From an uncultured Clostridia bacterium (GTDB taxonomy: Bacteria; Bacillota_A; Clostridia; Christensenellales; Aristaeellaceae), in contig CAKUDW010000001.1 in the NCBI GenBank assembly GCA_934645275.1, positions 1 to 48,782 of the forward strand: 48,782 bases of DNA, given 5' to 3'. The notes under the pieces are model-generated. The model did no database searches and was not told the origin of the DNA. It worked only from the letters and a program-made list of their open reading frames with translations. Positions within the stretch are counted from its first letter, which is position 1, and each line of letters opens with the position of its first letter. Shown piece after piece: positions 31,842 to 39,307 of the stretch. A program made the position numbers and the translations under genes.

Positions 31842-33584
31842 ATGGAAAACAAAAGCCCTGTCCGGCGAATCTGGGAAATGGGCAAGGACGAACATGGCAA
31901 GCTCATTGCGGCGATCGCACTGGCCGTTACCGGCGTGGTGGGCGGCGTCGTTCCCTATCTGGCGGCGGCGAAGATTATCGTGCTGCTGATTGCGGGCGAG
32001 CGCGCGGCGGGCGCGTATGTGCCGTGGTTGCTGGCGGCGCTGGGCGGTTACCTCGCGCGTACCGCGCTGTACAACGGCGCGCTGTCCGTCTCACACAAGG
32101 CCACCTTCAATATCCTGAAAACCATACGGCAGCAGCTGCTGGCCAAGCTGCCGCGCTTGCCGCTGGGCACGGTGATGGATACCTCCAGCGGCAAGCTGAA
32201 GGAAATCATCGTCGATCAGGTGGAGAATATGGAGACCACGCTGGCGCACCTCTTCCCGGAAATGACGGCGAATATCGTCGCGCCAGTGCTGACGCTGCTC
32301 TACATGTTTATTCTGGACTGGCGGCTGGCGCTGTTGTCGCTGGCGGTATTTCCGGTGGCGTTCGTCTTCATGATGATGGTGATGGGAAACTACGCGCGGG
32401 ATTTCGAAGGCGCGGTGAAGGCCACGAATGAAATGAGCGGCGCGATGATTGAGTACATCAACGGCATCGAGGTCATCAAGGCGTTCAATCAGGGCAAGCA
32501 GTCCTACACCCGCCTGATCGACAGGGTGCGCGCGAACGCCCAGTATTACTATAACTGGATGAAGCGCAGCCAGCTGGGCATGTCCATGGCCTACGCCTTT
32601 TTCCCGGCGCAGATGCTCACGGTGTTGCCCTTTGGCTGGATTTTCTACCAGCATGGTACGCTTTCTGCGGAAACCTTTATTACGGTCATCATCCTGGCGC
32701 TGGGCATGGCGGCTCCGATTGTGGCGGCGTTCAATTTTGTGGACACGCTGGCGCAGGTGGGCACTACCGTCGGACAGGTGGATGAGATTCTGGGAGCGGA
32801 GGAACAGCAGCACAGCGCCACACCCGTGCGCTTTGCCAACCACGACGTGGAACTGCGGAACGTTTCCTTCAGCTATCATGGCGATAAGGAAGTGCTGCAC
32901 GGCGTGAACCTTAGCATTCCGCAGGGTGGCATGACGGCGTTGGTCGGTCCGTCTGGTTCGGGCAAGTCCACGCTGGCGAAGCTGACGGTGGGCTTCTGGG
33001 ATGTGAACGAGGGCAGCATTACCATGGGCGGCCACAATCTGAAATCCATTCCGCTGACGCAGCTCTACGATCAGGTGGCCTTTGTTTCGCAGGATAACTA
33101 TCTGTTCGACGATACCGTGCGCGAAAATATCCGCATGGGCTGCATGAGCGCCACGGATGCGCAAGTGGAAGCCGCCGCGCATGCCGCGGGCTGCGACAGC
33201 TTCATTTCCGGCCTGGAAAACGGCTACGATACCATCGTTGGCGGTGGCGGCGCGCACCTTTCCGGCGGCGAGCGGCAGCGCATCGCCATTGCCCGCGCCA
33301 TGCTGAAGGACGCGCCCATCGTGATCCTGGACGAGGCCACCGCCTATATCGATCCGGAAAACGAGGCCGTGATTCAAAGCGCTGTGGCGAAGCTGGTGAA
33401 GGATAAGACGGTGATTGTGATCGCGCACAGGCTGTCCACCATTGCCGGCGCGGACAATATCGTAGTCGTGAAGGATGGCGAAATCGTCGCGCAGGGCAGG
33501 CATGAAGCGCTGCTGGAGCACAGCCCGCTGTACCGCGAAATGTGGCAGGCGCATATTGGAGCAAAGGATGGTGACGCAGCATGA
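31842..33584 (+). CDS. ABC half-transporter (TMD-NBD), pair 1 subunit A, YbtPQ/IrtAB-like
   Basis: 580 residues, with AAAGGAGGAG before the ATG. A six-helix type IV exporter-fold TMD (about 20-315) is followed by an NBD: Walker A GPSGSGKST near 370, signature LSGGERQRIAIARAML near 473, Walker B IVILDEATAYIDPENE near 495, H-loop IVIAHRLST. The TMD carries 'ETTLAHLFPEMTANI', also seen in the A subunits of the other two pairs in this window. Such pairs either export or, as YbtPQ and IrtAB do, import metal-siderophores although their fold is that of exporters. The stop overlaps the B-subunit start by 4 nt. Substrate unknown. Control by TetR 2 and box C is inferred. Confidence 0.9.
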   Translation: MENKSPVRRIWEMGKDEHGKLIAAIALAVTGVVGGVVPYLAAAKIIVLLIAGERAAGAYVPWLLAALGGYLARTALYNGALSVSHKATFNILKTIRQQLLAKLPRLPLGTVMDTSSGKLKEIIVDQVENMETTLAHLFPEMTANIVAPVLTLLYMFILDWRLALLSLAVFPVAFVFMMMVMGNYARDFEGAVKATNEMSGAMIEYINGIEVIKAFNQGKQSYTRLIDRVRANAQYYYNWMKRSQLGMSMAYAFFPAQMLTVLPFGWIFYQHGTLSAETFITVIILALGMAAPIVAAFNFVDTLAQVGTTVGQVDEILGAEEQQHSATPVRFANHDVELRNVSFSYHGDKEVLHGVNLSIPQGGMTALVGPSGSGKSTLAKLTVGFWDVNEGSITMGGHNLKSIPLTQLYDQVAFVSQDNYLFDDTVRENIRMGCMSATDAQVEAAAHAAGCDSFISGLENGYDTIVGGGGAHLSGGERQRIAIARAMLKDAPIVILDEATAYIDPENEAVIQSAVAKLVKDKTVIVIAHRLSTIAGADNIVVVKDGEIVAQGRHEALLEHSPLYREMWQAHIGAKDGDAA

Positions 33585-35311
33585 TCGAGGCATTCCGCAA
33601 AATCTGGCGCTTTGCTGGAAATGAAACGAAGAATATCAACAAATCCGTGGCCGTGGGCTTTTTGAACGCCCTGCTGCAAATGTTCCGCGTCGGCGCGATT
33701 TACTGCGTGGTGCTGGCGCTCACCGGCGGCGAACATTCGGGAAGGACGGCATGGCTGGCACTGATTCTCGAGCTGATCAGCATTTTTGGCGGCGCGGTCA
33801 CCTCCAGCACTTCCAAGATGTATCAGACCCACGCAGGTTATTTCATGGCGGCGGACAGGCGCATTTCAATCGCCGATCGCCTCAAGAGCGTACCCATGGG
33901 CTTCTTTAACGCCAACAGCCTGGGCCAGCTCTCCGGCGTGTGTACCACGGTGGTCGGCAGCATTGAAAGCATGGTGCCGATGGTGCTGGTGAACATTTTG
34001 AGCGGCCTGATCACTACGGCGGTGTTTGCGGTCGTCATTCTGGTATTCGACTGGCGCATCGGCGTGATCGCCGCGGCCGGCATTGCGCTGTATCTGCTGG
34101 TCGTATCCGCGATGGAGAGAAAATCCGTCGCCATTGCGGCCAACACGCAAAAATCTCAGACTGCGCTGATTGAGGCCGTGCTCGAAGACGTTCAGGGCAT
34201 GAGCGTGGTCAAGTCCTTCAACCTGACTGGGCGGGGAGACAGAAAGCTCCAGGGTGCGCTGGAGGAAAACCGGCGCAGCAATCTCGAAGTAGAACGCGTT
34301 TTGACGCCCTATACCGCGACGCAGGAGGCCGTGTTGCAGCTGGCGAGCGTTGCGATGATGCTGGCGGCTGTGCTGTTGCAGATTGGCGGCAGGATGACGC
34401 TGCCCAACGCGCTGATGACGTTGATCATGTCCTTCATGGTGTTTAGCCAGATCCGGCTGTTTGGCATGGGCGTTTCCATGCTGCGCCTGACCGCCGCCGC
34501 CATCGATCGCACCGTGGAAACTGAAAACATGCCGCGCATGGACGAGCACGGCAGGGACATTTCGCCCAGGACGCACGAAATCGTGTTCGACCACGTAAGT
34601 TTTTCCTACGAAAAACGGCCGATTCTTCAGGACGTCAGCGTGACCCTGCCGGATAGAACCACCACCGCTATCGTCGGCCCGTCTGGCAGCGGCAAGACGA
34701 CCTTCTGTAATCTGATCGCCCGCTTCTGGGATGTGGACAGCGGCAGCGTCAGCATCGGCGGCAGCGACGTGCGCGACTACACGCTGGAATCGCTGATGAA
34801 TCAGATTAGCGTGGTGTTCCAGAACGTATACCTCTTTGCAGATACCATAGAGAACAATATCAAGTTCGGTTGCCCGAACGCTACCCACGAACAGGTGGTG
34901 GAAGCGGCGAAGCGGGCATGCTGCGACGACTTCATCGAAGCGCTCCCCAACGGCTACGACACCGTGATCGGCGAAGGCGGCGCGTCGCTTTCTGGCGGCG
35001 AGAAGCAGCGCATTTCCATCGCCCGAGCTATGCTGAAGGATGCGCCCATCGTGATTCTGGACGAAGCCACCGCCAATGTGGATCCGGAGAACGAAGATCG
35101 CCTGCAGAAGGCCATTGAGGCGCTGACCCGGAATAAGACCATACTGATGATTGCGCATCGGCTCAAAACCGTGCGCAACGCCGATCAGATTCTCGTGTTG
35201 GACGGTGGCAAAATTGTTCAGCGGGGCAGGCATGAGGAACTGATTTCTCAGCCTGGCATCTACGCTGAATTTGTCGGCAGCAAGCGTGAGGCCGCGGGCT
35301 GGAAGCTGTGA
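33581..35311 (+). CDS. ABC half-transporter (TMD-NBD), pair 1 subunit B, YbtPQ/IrtAB-like
   Basis: 576 residues, starting at an ATGA overlap with subunit A. TMD about 15-310, NBD with Walker A GPSGSGKTT near 367, signature LSGGEKQRISIARAML near 470, Walker B IVILDEATANVDPENE near 492, H-loop LMIAHRLKT. The TMD has 'MGFFNANSLGQLSGV', also found in modified form in the B subunit of pair 2. Both NBDs of the pair keep the catalytic Glu, so neither ATP site is degenerate, unlike many heterodimeric exporters. It forms a heterodimer with the preceding protein. A long hairpin follows 47 nt after the stop. Confidence 0.9.
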   Translation: MIEAFRKIWRFAGNETKNINKSVAVGFLNALLQMFRVGAIYCVVLALTGGEHSGRTAWLALILELISIFGGAVTSSTSKMYQTHAGYFMAADRRISIADRLKSVPMGFFNANSLGQLSGVCTTVVGSIESMVPMVLVNILSGLITTAVFAVVILVFDWRIGVIAAAGIALYLLVVSAMERKSVAIAANTQKSQTALIEAVLEDVQGMSVVKSFNLTGRGDRKLQGALEENRRSNLEVERVLTPYTATQEAVLQLASVAMMLAAVLLQIGGRMTLPNALMTLIMSFMVFSQIRLFGMGVSMLRLTAAAIDRTVETENMPRMDEHGRDISPRTHEIVFDHVSFSYEKRPILQDVSVTLPDRTTTAIVGPSGSGKTTFCNLIARFWDVDSGSVSIGGSDVRDYTLESLMNQISVVFQNVYLFADTIENNIKFGCPNATHEQVVEAAKRACCDDFIEALPNGYDTVIGEGGASLSGGEKQRISIARAMLKDAPIVILDEATANVDPENEDRLQKAIEALTRNKTILMIAHRLKTVRNADQILVLDGGKIVQRGRHEELISQPGIYAEFVGSKREAAGWKL

Positions 35312-35358
35312 AGAAATGAATATGTCTGAATAGGGGGCGCTCCCCACTTCAAAAAAAG

Positions 35359-35399
35359 ATAAGTCACAACCACCCGTTCAACGGGTGGTTGTGACTTAT
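35359..35399. terminator. Bidirectional terminator between ABC pair 1 and AraC gene
   Basis: A 41-nt near-perfect inverted repeat (20-nt arms around one base, outer sequence ATAAGTCACAACCACCCG). On the minus strand it is followed by a run of Ts (35351-35357 are As on the plus strand) and it overlaps the AraC stop codon. On the plus strand it follows the ABC pair, so it can serve both converging units. Confidence 0.8.
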
Positions 35400-36376
35400 A
35401 CAGTTTGCTTTTTTCCCGCGAGCCTGCGGTATTCCATGGGCAGCAAGCCCGTGCTCTTCTTAAACAGCTCCGCAAATCGGCTTGAAGTAGAGTAGCCGAT
35501 CATACGGGCGATCTGGCCCATGGTGAAATCCGTGCCCGCCAGCAGGTATTCCGCCTGGCTCATGCGGCGCGCCTGAATGTATTCCGTTATGGTGCAGCCC
35601 TGCCAGCGCCTGAAGCAGGTTTTCAGCTTGGTGGCGCTCATGCAGGCGATGCCGGCCAACCGTTCCAGCGGAATATCCAGCGCGTAGTGATCGCCGATGT
35701 AGCTGACCACGCTTTCGAGCCCCAGCCGATCCGTTTCCGAAAGCGGGCGTTCCGGCTTCCGGCCCAGCTTTTTCTGTTCGCCCACCACCAATGCGACGGC
35801 TTCCGCCACCTTCGCCTCGTAAAACAGCGCTGCGGCAAGGCCATCGCCGCGATAGTTTTCGATTTCAAACAGCAGCTTGGACATCGCCGGAAAATCCTCC
35901 GACTGATCCACGCTGGAAAATGCGGCGGACAAATCAAAGTATTCCTCCGGGAACTGCTTTTTCAGATAGTCCTCATAGTAGGCCGGGAAAATTTCGATGC
36001 CCACTGCGTGCACGGGAATGCGCCGGTGAATGAGCGCCTTGTAGGGCTGCCCGCCGCCCGCAATGGTCTGAATTGTACCCGCTGAAAGCCGGCGATAGGG
36101 GTTGAGCTGCTCGCCGGAAATGGAATCGTAGCGCGAAATGCTGATACAGCGCGGAATATCGAAATTCAGGAAGAAATCTTCGTGGAAGAAGAAATCATGT
36201 ATTTTGATGTCGAAGAGCTCCTTCTGCGCATATACCCAGTAGTAGCCTTCGCCCAGTGTGGACGAAAGCTGCCAGCAGCTGCCCGCCGTGCAGAAGCGGT
36301 CGCCGCAGGGCGTAGGCGAAAAGCTGCTCTGCTTCAGCAGTGGGTTGTAATAATCAGTGATGATCCGGCTGTTCAT
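35396..36376 (-). CDS. AraC-family transcriptional activator
   Basis: 326 residues, with GGAGGAAAT before the start. N-terminal 200 residues are an uncharacterised effector region. The C-terminal AraC/XylS domain (about 225-320) is clear: 'IPLERLAGIACMSATKLKTCFRRW', 'ITEYIQARRMSQAEYLL', 'MGQIARMIGYSTSSRFAELFKKSTGLLPMEYRR'. Siderophore-responsive activators such as YbtA and PchR have this layout. It is divergent from the second ECF operon. A 21-bp-spaced direct repeat lies between the two, so it probably activates that operon when the ligand is present. Its own stop codon lies inside the terminator stem. Confidence 0.9.
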   Translation of the reverse strand: MNSRIITDYYNPLLKQSSFSPTPCGDRFCTAGSCWQLSSTLGEGYYWVYAQKELFDIKIHDFFFHEDFFLNFDIPRCISISRYDSISGEQLNPYRRLSAGTIQTIAGGGQPYKALIHRRIPVHAVGIEIFPAYYEDYLKKQFPEEYFDLSAAFSSVDQSEDFPAMSKLLFEIENYRGDGLAAALFYEAKVAEAVALVVGEQKKLGRKPERPLSETDRLGLESVVSYIGDHYALDIPLERLAGIACMSATKLKTCFRRWQGCTITEYIQARRMSQAEYLLAGTDFTMGQIARMIGYSTSSRFAELFKKSTGLLPMEYRRLAGKKQTV

Positions 36377-36388
36377 TGCATTTCCTCC

Positions 36389-36426
36389 TTGAAACGATCA
36401 GACAATCCTTTGAAACGATCGGGCAA
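36389..36426. promoter_or_regulatory. Direct-repeat binding site for the AraC-type activator
   Basis: TTGAAACGATCAGACAA (36389-36405) and TTGAAACGATCGGGCAA (36410-36426), 15 of 17 bases identical and offset by exactly 21 bp (two DNA turns). The position 17 bp upstream of a weak -35 box is that of an activator site. The repeats also flank the AraC start, allowing autoregulation. Confidence 0.78.
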
Positions 36427-36442
36427 ATCGCATTAAAAGTCA

Positions 36443-36471
36443 TTGCGGGGAAGCCCGACGCGTGGTATCAT
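36443..36471 (+). promoter_or_regulatory. Promoter of the second ECF operon
   Basis: TTGCGG (36443-36448), a 17-nt spacer and TATCAT (36466-36471). The poor -35 fits an activator-dependent promoter. Start site about 36478, inside box D. Confidence 0.7.
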
Positions 36472-36477
36472 GCGTGT

Positions 36478-36495
36478 GGTTAGAGGAACTTAACC
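36478..36495. promoter_or_regulatory. GGTTAG box D
   Basis: GGTTAG-AGGAAC-TTAACC, 18 bp, one change in the right half-site. It begins 7 bp after the -10 box and covers the expected transcription start, the position of a repressor operator. Together with the upstream AraC repeats it implies dual control. Confidence 0.75.
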
Positions 36496-36549
36496 AAATG
36501 ATACACGGCGACGGGCCGCTTGTCAAGCGTCCGCGAAGGAGGAATTATT

Positions 36550-37146
36550 ATGAATTATAAAAAGGGGCTCACGGTTAAGGATCTGGTAACGGTCGGCATT
36601 TTCTCGGCGCTCTTTCTGGTATTTGCACTGGTGGGCGGCATTTTCTTTGCGCCCAATCCCGTATTGACCTTTTACATGCCGGTGGGCAGTGCTCTGCTGT
36701 GCGGGCCGATTTATCTTCTGATGCTGGCGAAGGTGCAAAAGCGTGGAGCTGCGGCGATACTGGGCACGCTGCTGTGCATCGTGTGGTTTGTGACCGGCAT
36801 GCACTGGGCGATGGCGCTGGGCTATCTGCTGATGGGCATTGCGGCGGACTTTGTGGCCGGAGCCGGCGGATATCGGAGCCGGAAAATCAATTCGCTTTCG
36901 TATGTTCTGCTTTCGTTGGGCGGTACGGCGTCGTATCTGGTATTCTTCGCCAACCCGGATGGCTGGGCAAAGACCATGCTGGGCAACGGCACGGAGCAGT
37001 CCTATATCGATACCATGCGCGCGTCGGGTACGGGCTGGATTCTGGCGGCCATGCTGGCGGGCACGGTGATTGCCGCCATCGTCAGCGCGCTTATCGGTTG
37101 CCGCATGCTCAGAAAACAGTTTGAAAGGGCTGGAATCGCGCAATGA
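36550..37146 (+). CDS. ECF transporter S component, MptD/Trep_Strep type, second copy
   Basis: 198 residues from the ATG at 36550, with AAGGAGG 7 nt upstream; a TTG further upstream lacks one. The start 'LTVKDLVTVGIFSALFLVFALVG' and the 'YMPVGSALLCGPIYLLMLAKVQKRG' helix pair fit the family. There are six hydrophobic segments. It is the substrate receptor of an ECF importer and is followed in overlap by the T component and then by the A-A fusion. It has diverged strongly from the first copy at 29528, so the two systems may recognise different ligands. Confidence 0.82.
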   Translation: MNYKKGLTVKDLVTVGIFSALFLVFALVGGIFFAPNPVLTFYMPVGSALLCGPIYLLMLAKVQKRGAAAILGTLLCIVWFVTGMHWAMALGYLLMGIAADFVAGAGGYRSRKINSLSYVLLSLGGTASYLVFFANPDGWAKTMLGNGTEQSYIDTMRASGTGWILAAMLAGTVIAAIVSALIGCRMLRKQFERAGIAQ

Positions 37147-37844
37147 CCGCGCTGCGCTTTGATTCGCGCACGAAGCTGGCGCTGATCGCGCTCTGTGTGC
37201 TCTGCGCCATGTTCGTGCCGCGCCTTGCTTTCCAGTTCGCGCTGACCGCCATGATTGGTCTGCTCGCCGCGCTATGCGGAAAGGGGCGCTATGCGCTGCG
37301 CGGCGTTACCGCTTATGCGCTTGTCTGCCTGTTTACGATCTGGTGCATGGGCGCGCTGCGCGGTACCTGGCGAACGATGTTCGTGGCCTTTCTGGGGCTT
37401 TTACACAAGGTGTACGCTTGCGGCATGTTGGCGGGGATGGTAATCGCCACCACGAAGGTGAGCGAATTTCTGTCCGCCATGGAAAAGCTGCGCTGCCCCA
37501 AAAAGCTGACCATTCCGCTGGCAGTGATGCTGCGCTATCTGCCAGTCGTTCGCGAGGACTGGCGCTTCATCAGGGACGCGATGCGCCTGCGCGACATATC
37601 GCCCACGCTGTGGGGCTTTCTGAAGGCGCCCGGCATGACGGTGAACTGCGTCTACGTGCCGCTGCTGACGGCAGCCTCGAGGGCGGCGGACGAGTTGTCT
37701 GTCGCCGCCGTAACGCGGGGCATTGAAAATCCCGCGCGGCGCAGTTGCCTGACGGAAATCCGCATGCACGCGGCCGACTATCTGGCGATGGCCGCCTTCG
37801 CGGCGTTTTTTATCGCCGAGATGCTGTTGAAAGGAGGGGCGTGA
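37143..37844 (+). CDS. ECF transporter T component (EcfT/CbiQ-like)
   Basis: 233 residues; the ATG overlaps the S gene stop (ATGA). There are four to five hydrophobic segments. The coupling helices contain 'MLRYLPVVREDWRFIRDAMRLRD' and 'AASRAADELSVAAVTRGIENP', the A-R-G motif of T proteins that contacts the ATPase grooves. It bridges the S protein to the A-A ATPase encoded next. Confidence 0.85.
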   Translation: MTALRFDSRTKLALIALCVLCAMFVPRLAFQFALTAMIGLLAALCGKGRYALRGVTAYALVCLFTIWCMGALRGTWRTMFVAFLGLLHKVYACGMLAGMVIATTKVSEFLSAMEKLRCPKKLTIPLAVMLRYLPVVREDWRFIRDAMRLRDISPTLWGFLKAPGMTVNCVYVPLLTAASRAADELSVAAVTRGIENPARRSCLTEIRMHAADYLAMAAFAAFFIAEMLLKGGA

Positions 37845-39302
37845 ATGATTGAGCTTAGAGGGGTATCCTTTTCTTATTCGGACGGCGCGCAGGGCGGGCT
37901 GAAGGATATTACGCTCAGCATTCCGGATGGCCAGTGCGTGCTGCTCTGCGGGCGCAGCGGCTGTGGCAAAACCACGCTGACGCGGCTGATCAACGGCCTG
38001 ATTCCCCATTTTTTTCCGGGTGAACTGCACGGCGAGGTGCTTTTGGACGGAACACGGATTTCAGATTTGCCCATGTACCGCATCGCAGAAAAGGTAGGCA
38101 GCGTGTTTCAGAACCCGCGCACGCAGTTTTTTAATGTGGACACCGACGGCGAAATCGCCTTTGGACTGGAAAACGCGGCGCAGCCGCCGGAGCGCATGCG
38201 GCGGCGCGTGGCGCAGACGGCGCGGGAGCTGCGCATTGAAAGCCTGCTGGGCCGCGGCATTTTCGAATTATCCGGCGGCGAAAAGCAGAAAATCGCCTTC
38301 GCGTCGGTCTATGCCATGAATCCAGATATATACTTGTTGGACGAACCGTCCTCTAATTTAGATGCGGCTGCCATTGGCGAGCTGCAAGAGCGCCTGCGGC
38401 GCCTCCGCGCGCAGGGCAGGACCATCGTCATAGCCGAGCATCGGCTGTACTACCTGATGGATGTAGCGGATCGCGTGCTCTATTTGGAAAACGGACGCAT
38501 TGCGGGCGATTATACACCGGAGCAGCTTCGCGCGCTGCCCGCCGCGCAGCGGTGGGCAATGGGCCTGAGAGCCGTAAATCTGGCACAGGAAAAGCCGCCG
38601 CTACGTCAGTTCGAAAGGGGTGCGTTCGCGCTGGAATTGCGCGGCGTCTCGCTGCACTATCGGAAGCGGCCGGTGTTGGAGGATATTTCTGTGCAGGCGG
38701 CGCCGGGCGAAATCATCGCGCTGGCGGGACGCAACGGCGCGGGCAAAACCAGCCTTTCGCGGGCATTGTGCGGCCTGCACAGGGAGGGGGCTGGCGATTA
38801 TCTCTGGAACGGCAGGCCGCAGAGCGCCCGTGAGCGCATGAAGCGCGCCTGCATGGTCATGCAGGATGTGAACTATCAGCTCTTTGCCGAAAGCGTGGCG
38901 GCGGAATGTGTTTTTGGCCTGAGGCGTCCGAATCTTCATCTGGCGGATGAAACGCTGGCGGCGCTGGGATTGGCGGCGCTTGCGCAGCGGCATCCGGCCA
39001 CGCTCTCTGGCGGGCAAAAGCAACGGCTGGCTGTAGCTGCGGGCGTGGTGAGCGGCAGGGAACTGCTGGTACTCGACGAGCCCACCAGTGGGCTGGATTA
39101 CGACAGTATGGTGCGGCTGGCGGCGCTCGTTCAGAAATTGGCCGACATGGGCAGAATTATATTTATCGTGACCCACGATTATGAATTCGTTTGCCGCAGC
39201 TGCACGCGGGTGCTGCAGTTGGAAGGCGGCCGAATACGAAGCGATTTGTCCGTAACGCAGGAGAATACTTCCGAACTCAGAGCTGTTTTTGAAGTGAGGT
39301 GA
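37845..39302 (+). CDS. ECF transporter ATPase, A-A fusion
   Basis: 485 residues, starting directly after the T gene stop codon. NBD 1 has Walker A GRSGCGKTT (36-44), signature LSGGEKQKIAFASV and Walker B IYLLDEPSSNLDA. NBD 2 has Walker A GRNGAGKTS (about 295), signature LSGGQKQRLAVAAGV, Walker B LLVLDEPTSGLDY and H-loop IVTHDYEFV. It resembles the A-A part of the A-A-T protein at 27317 but without the T domain. The stop overlaps the next ABC gene, showing that ECF and ABC-pair genes share one operon. Confidence 0.9.
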   Translation: MIELRGVSFSYSDGAQGGLKDITLSIPDGQCVLLCGRSGCGKTTLTRLINGLIPHFFPGELHGEVLLDGTRISDLPMYRIAEKVGSVFQNPRTQFFNVDTDGEIAFGLENAAQPPERMRRRVAQTARELRIESLLGRGIFELSGGEKQKIAFASVYAMNPDIYLLDEPSSNLDAAAIGELQERLRRLRAQGRTIVIAEHRLYYLMDVADRVLYLENGRIAGDYTPEQLRALPAAQRWAMGLRAVNLAQEKPPLRQFERGAFALELRGVSLHYRKRPVLEDISVQAAPGEIIALAGRNGAGKTSLSRALCGLHREGAGDYLWNGRPQSARERMKRACMVMQDVNYQLFAESVAAECVFGLRRPNLHLADETLAALGLAALAQRHPATLSGGQKQRLAVAAGVVSGRELLVLDEPTSGLDYDSMVRLAALVQKLADMGRIIFIVTHDYEFVCRSCTRVLQLEGGRIRSDLSVTQENTSELRAVFEVR

Positions 39303-39307
39303 AACCG

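Noticed and set aside
32091..33593. 500-codon minus-strand open frame opposite ABC pair 1
   Set aside because: Same reason; rich in His/Arg/Gln, no ribosome binding site or conserved motif.
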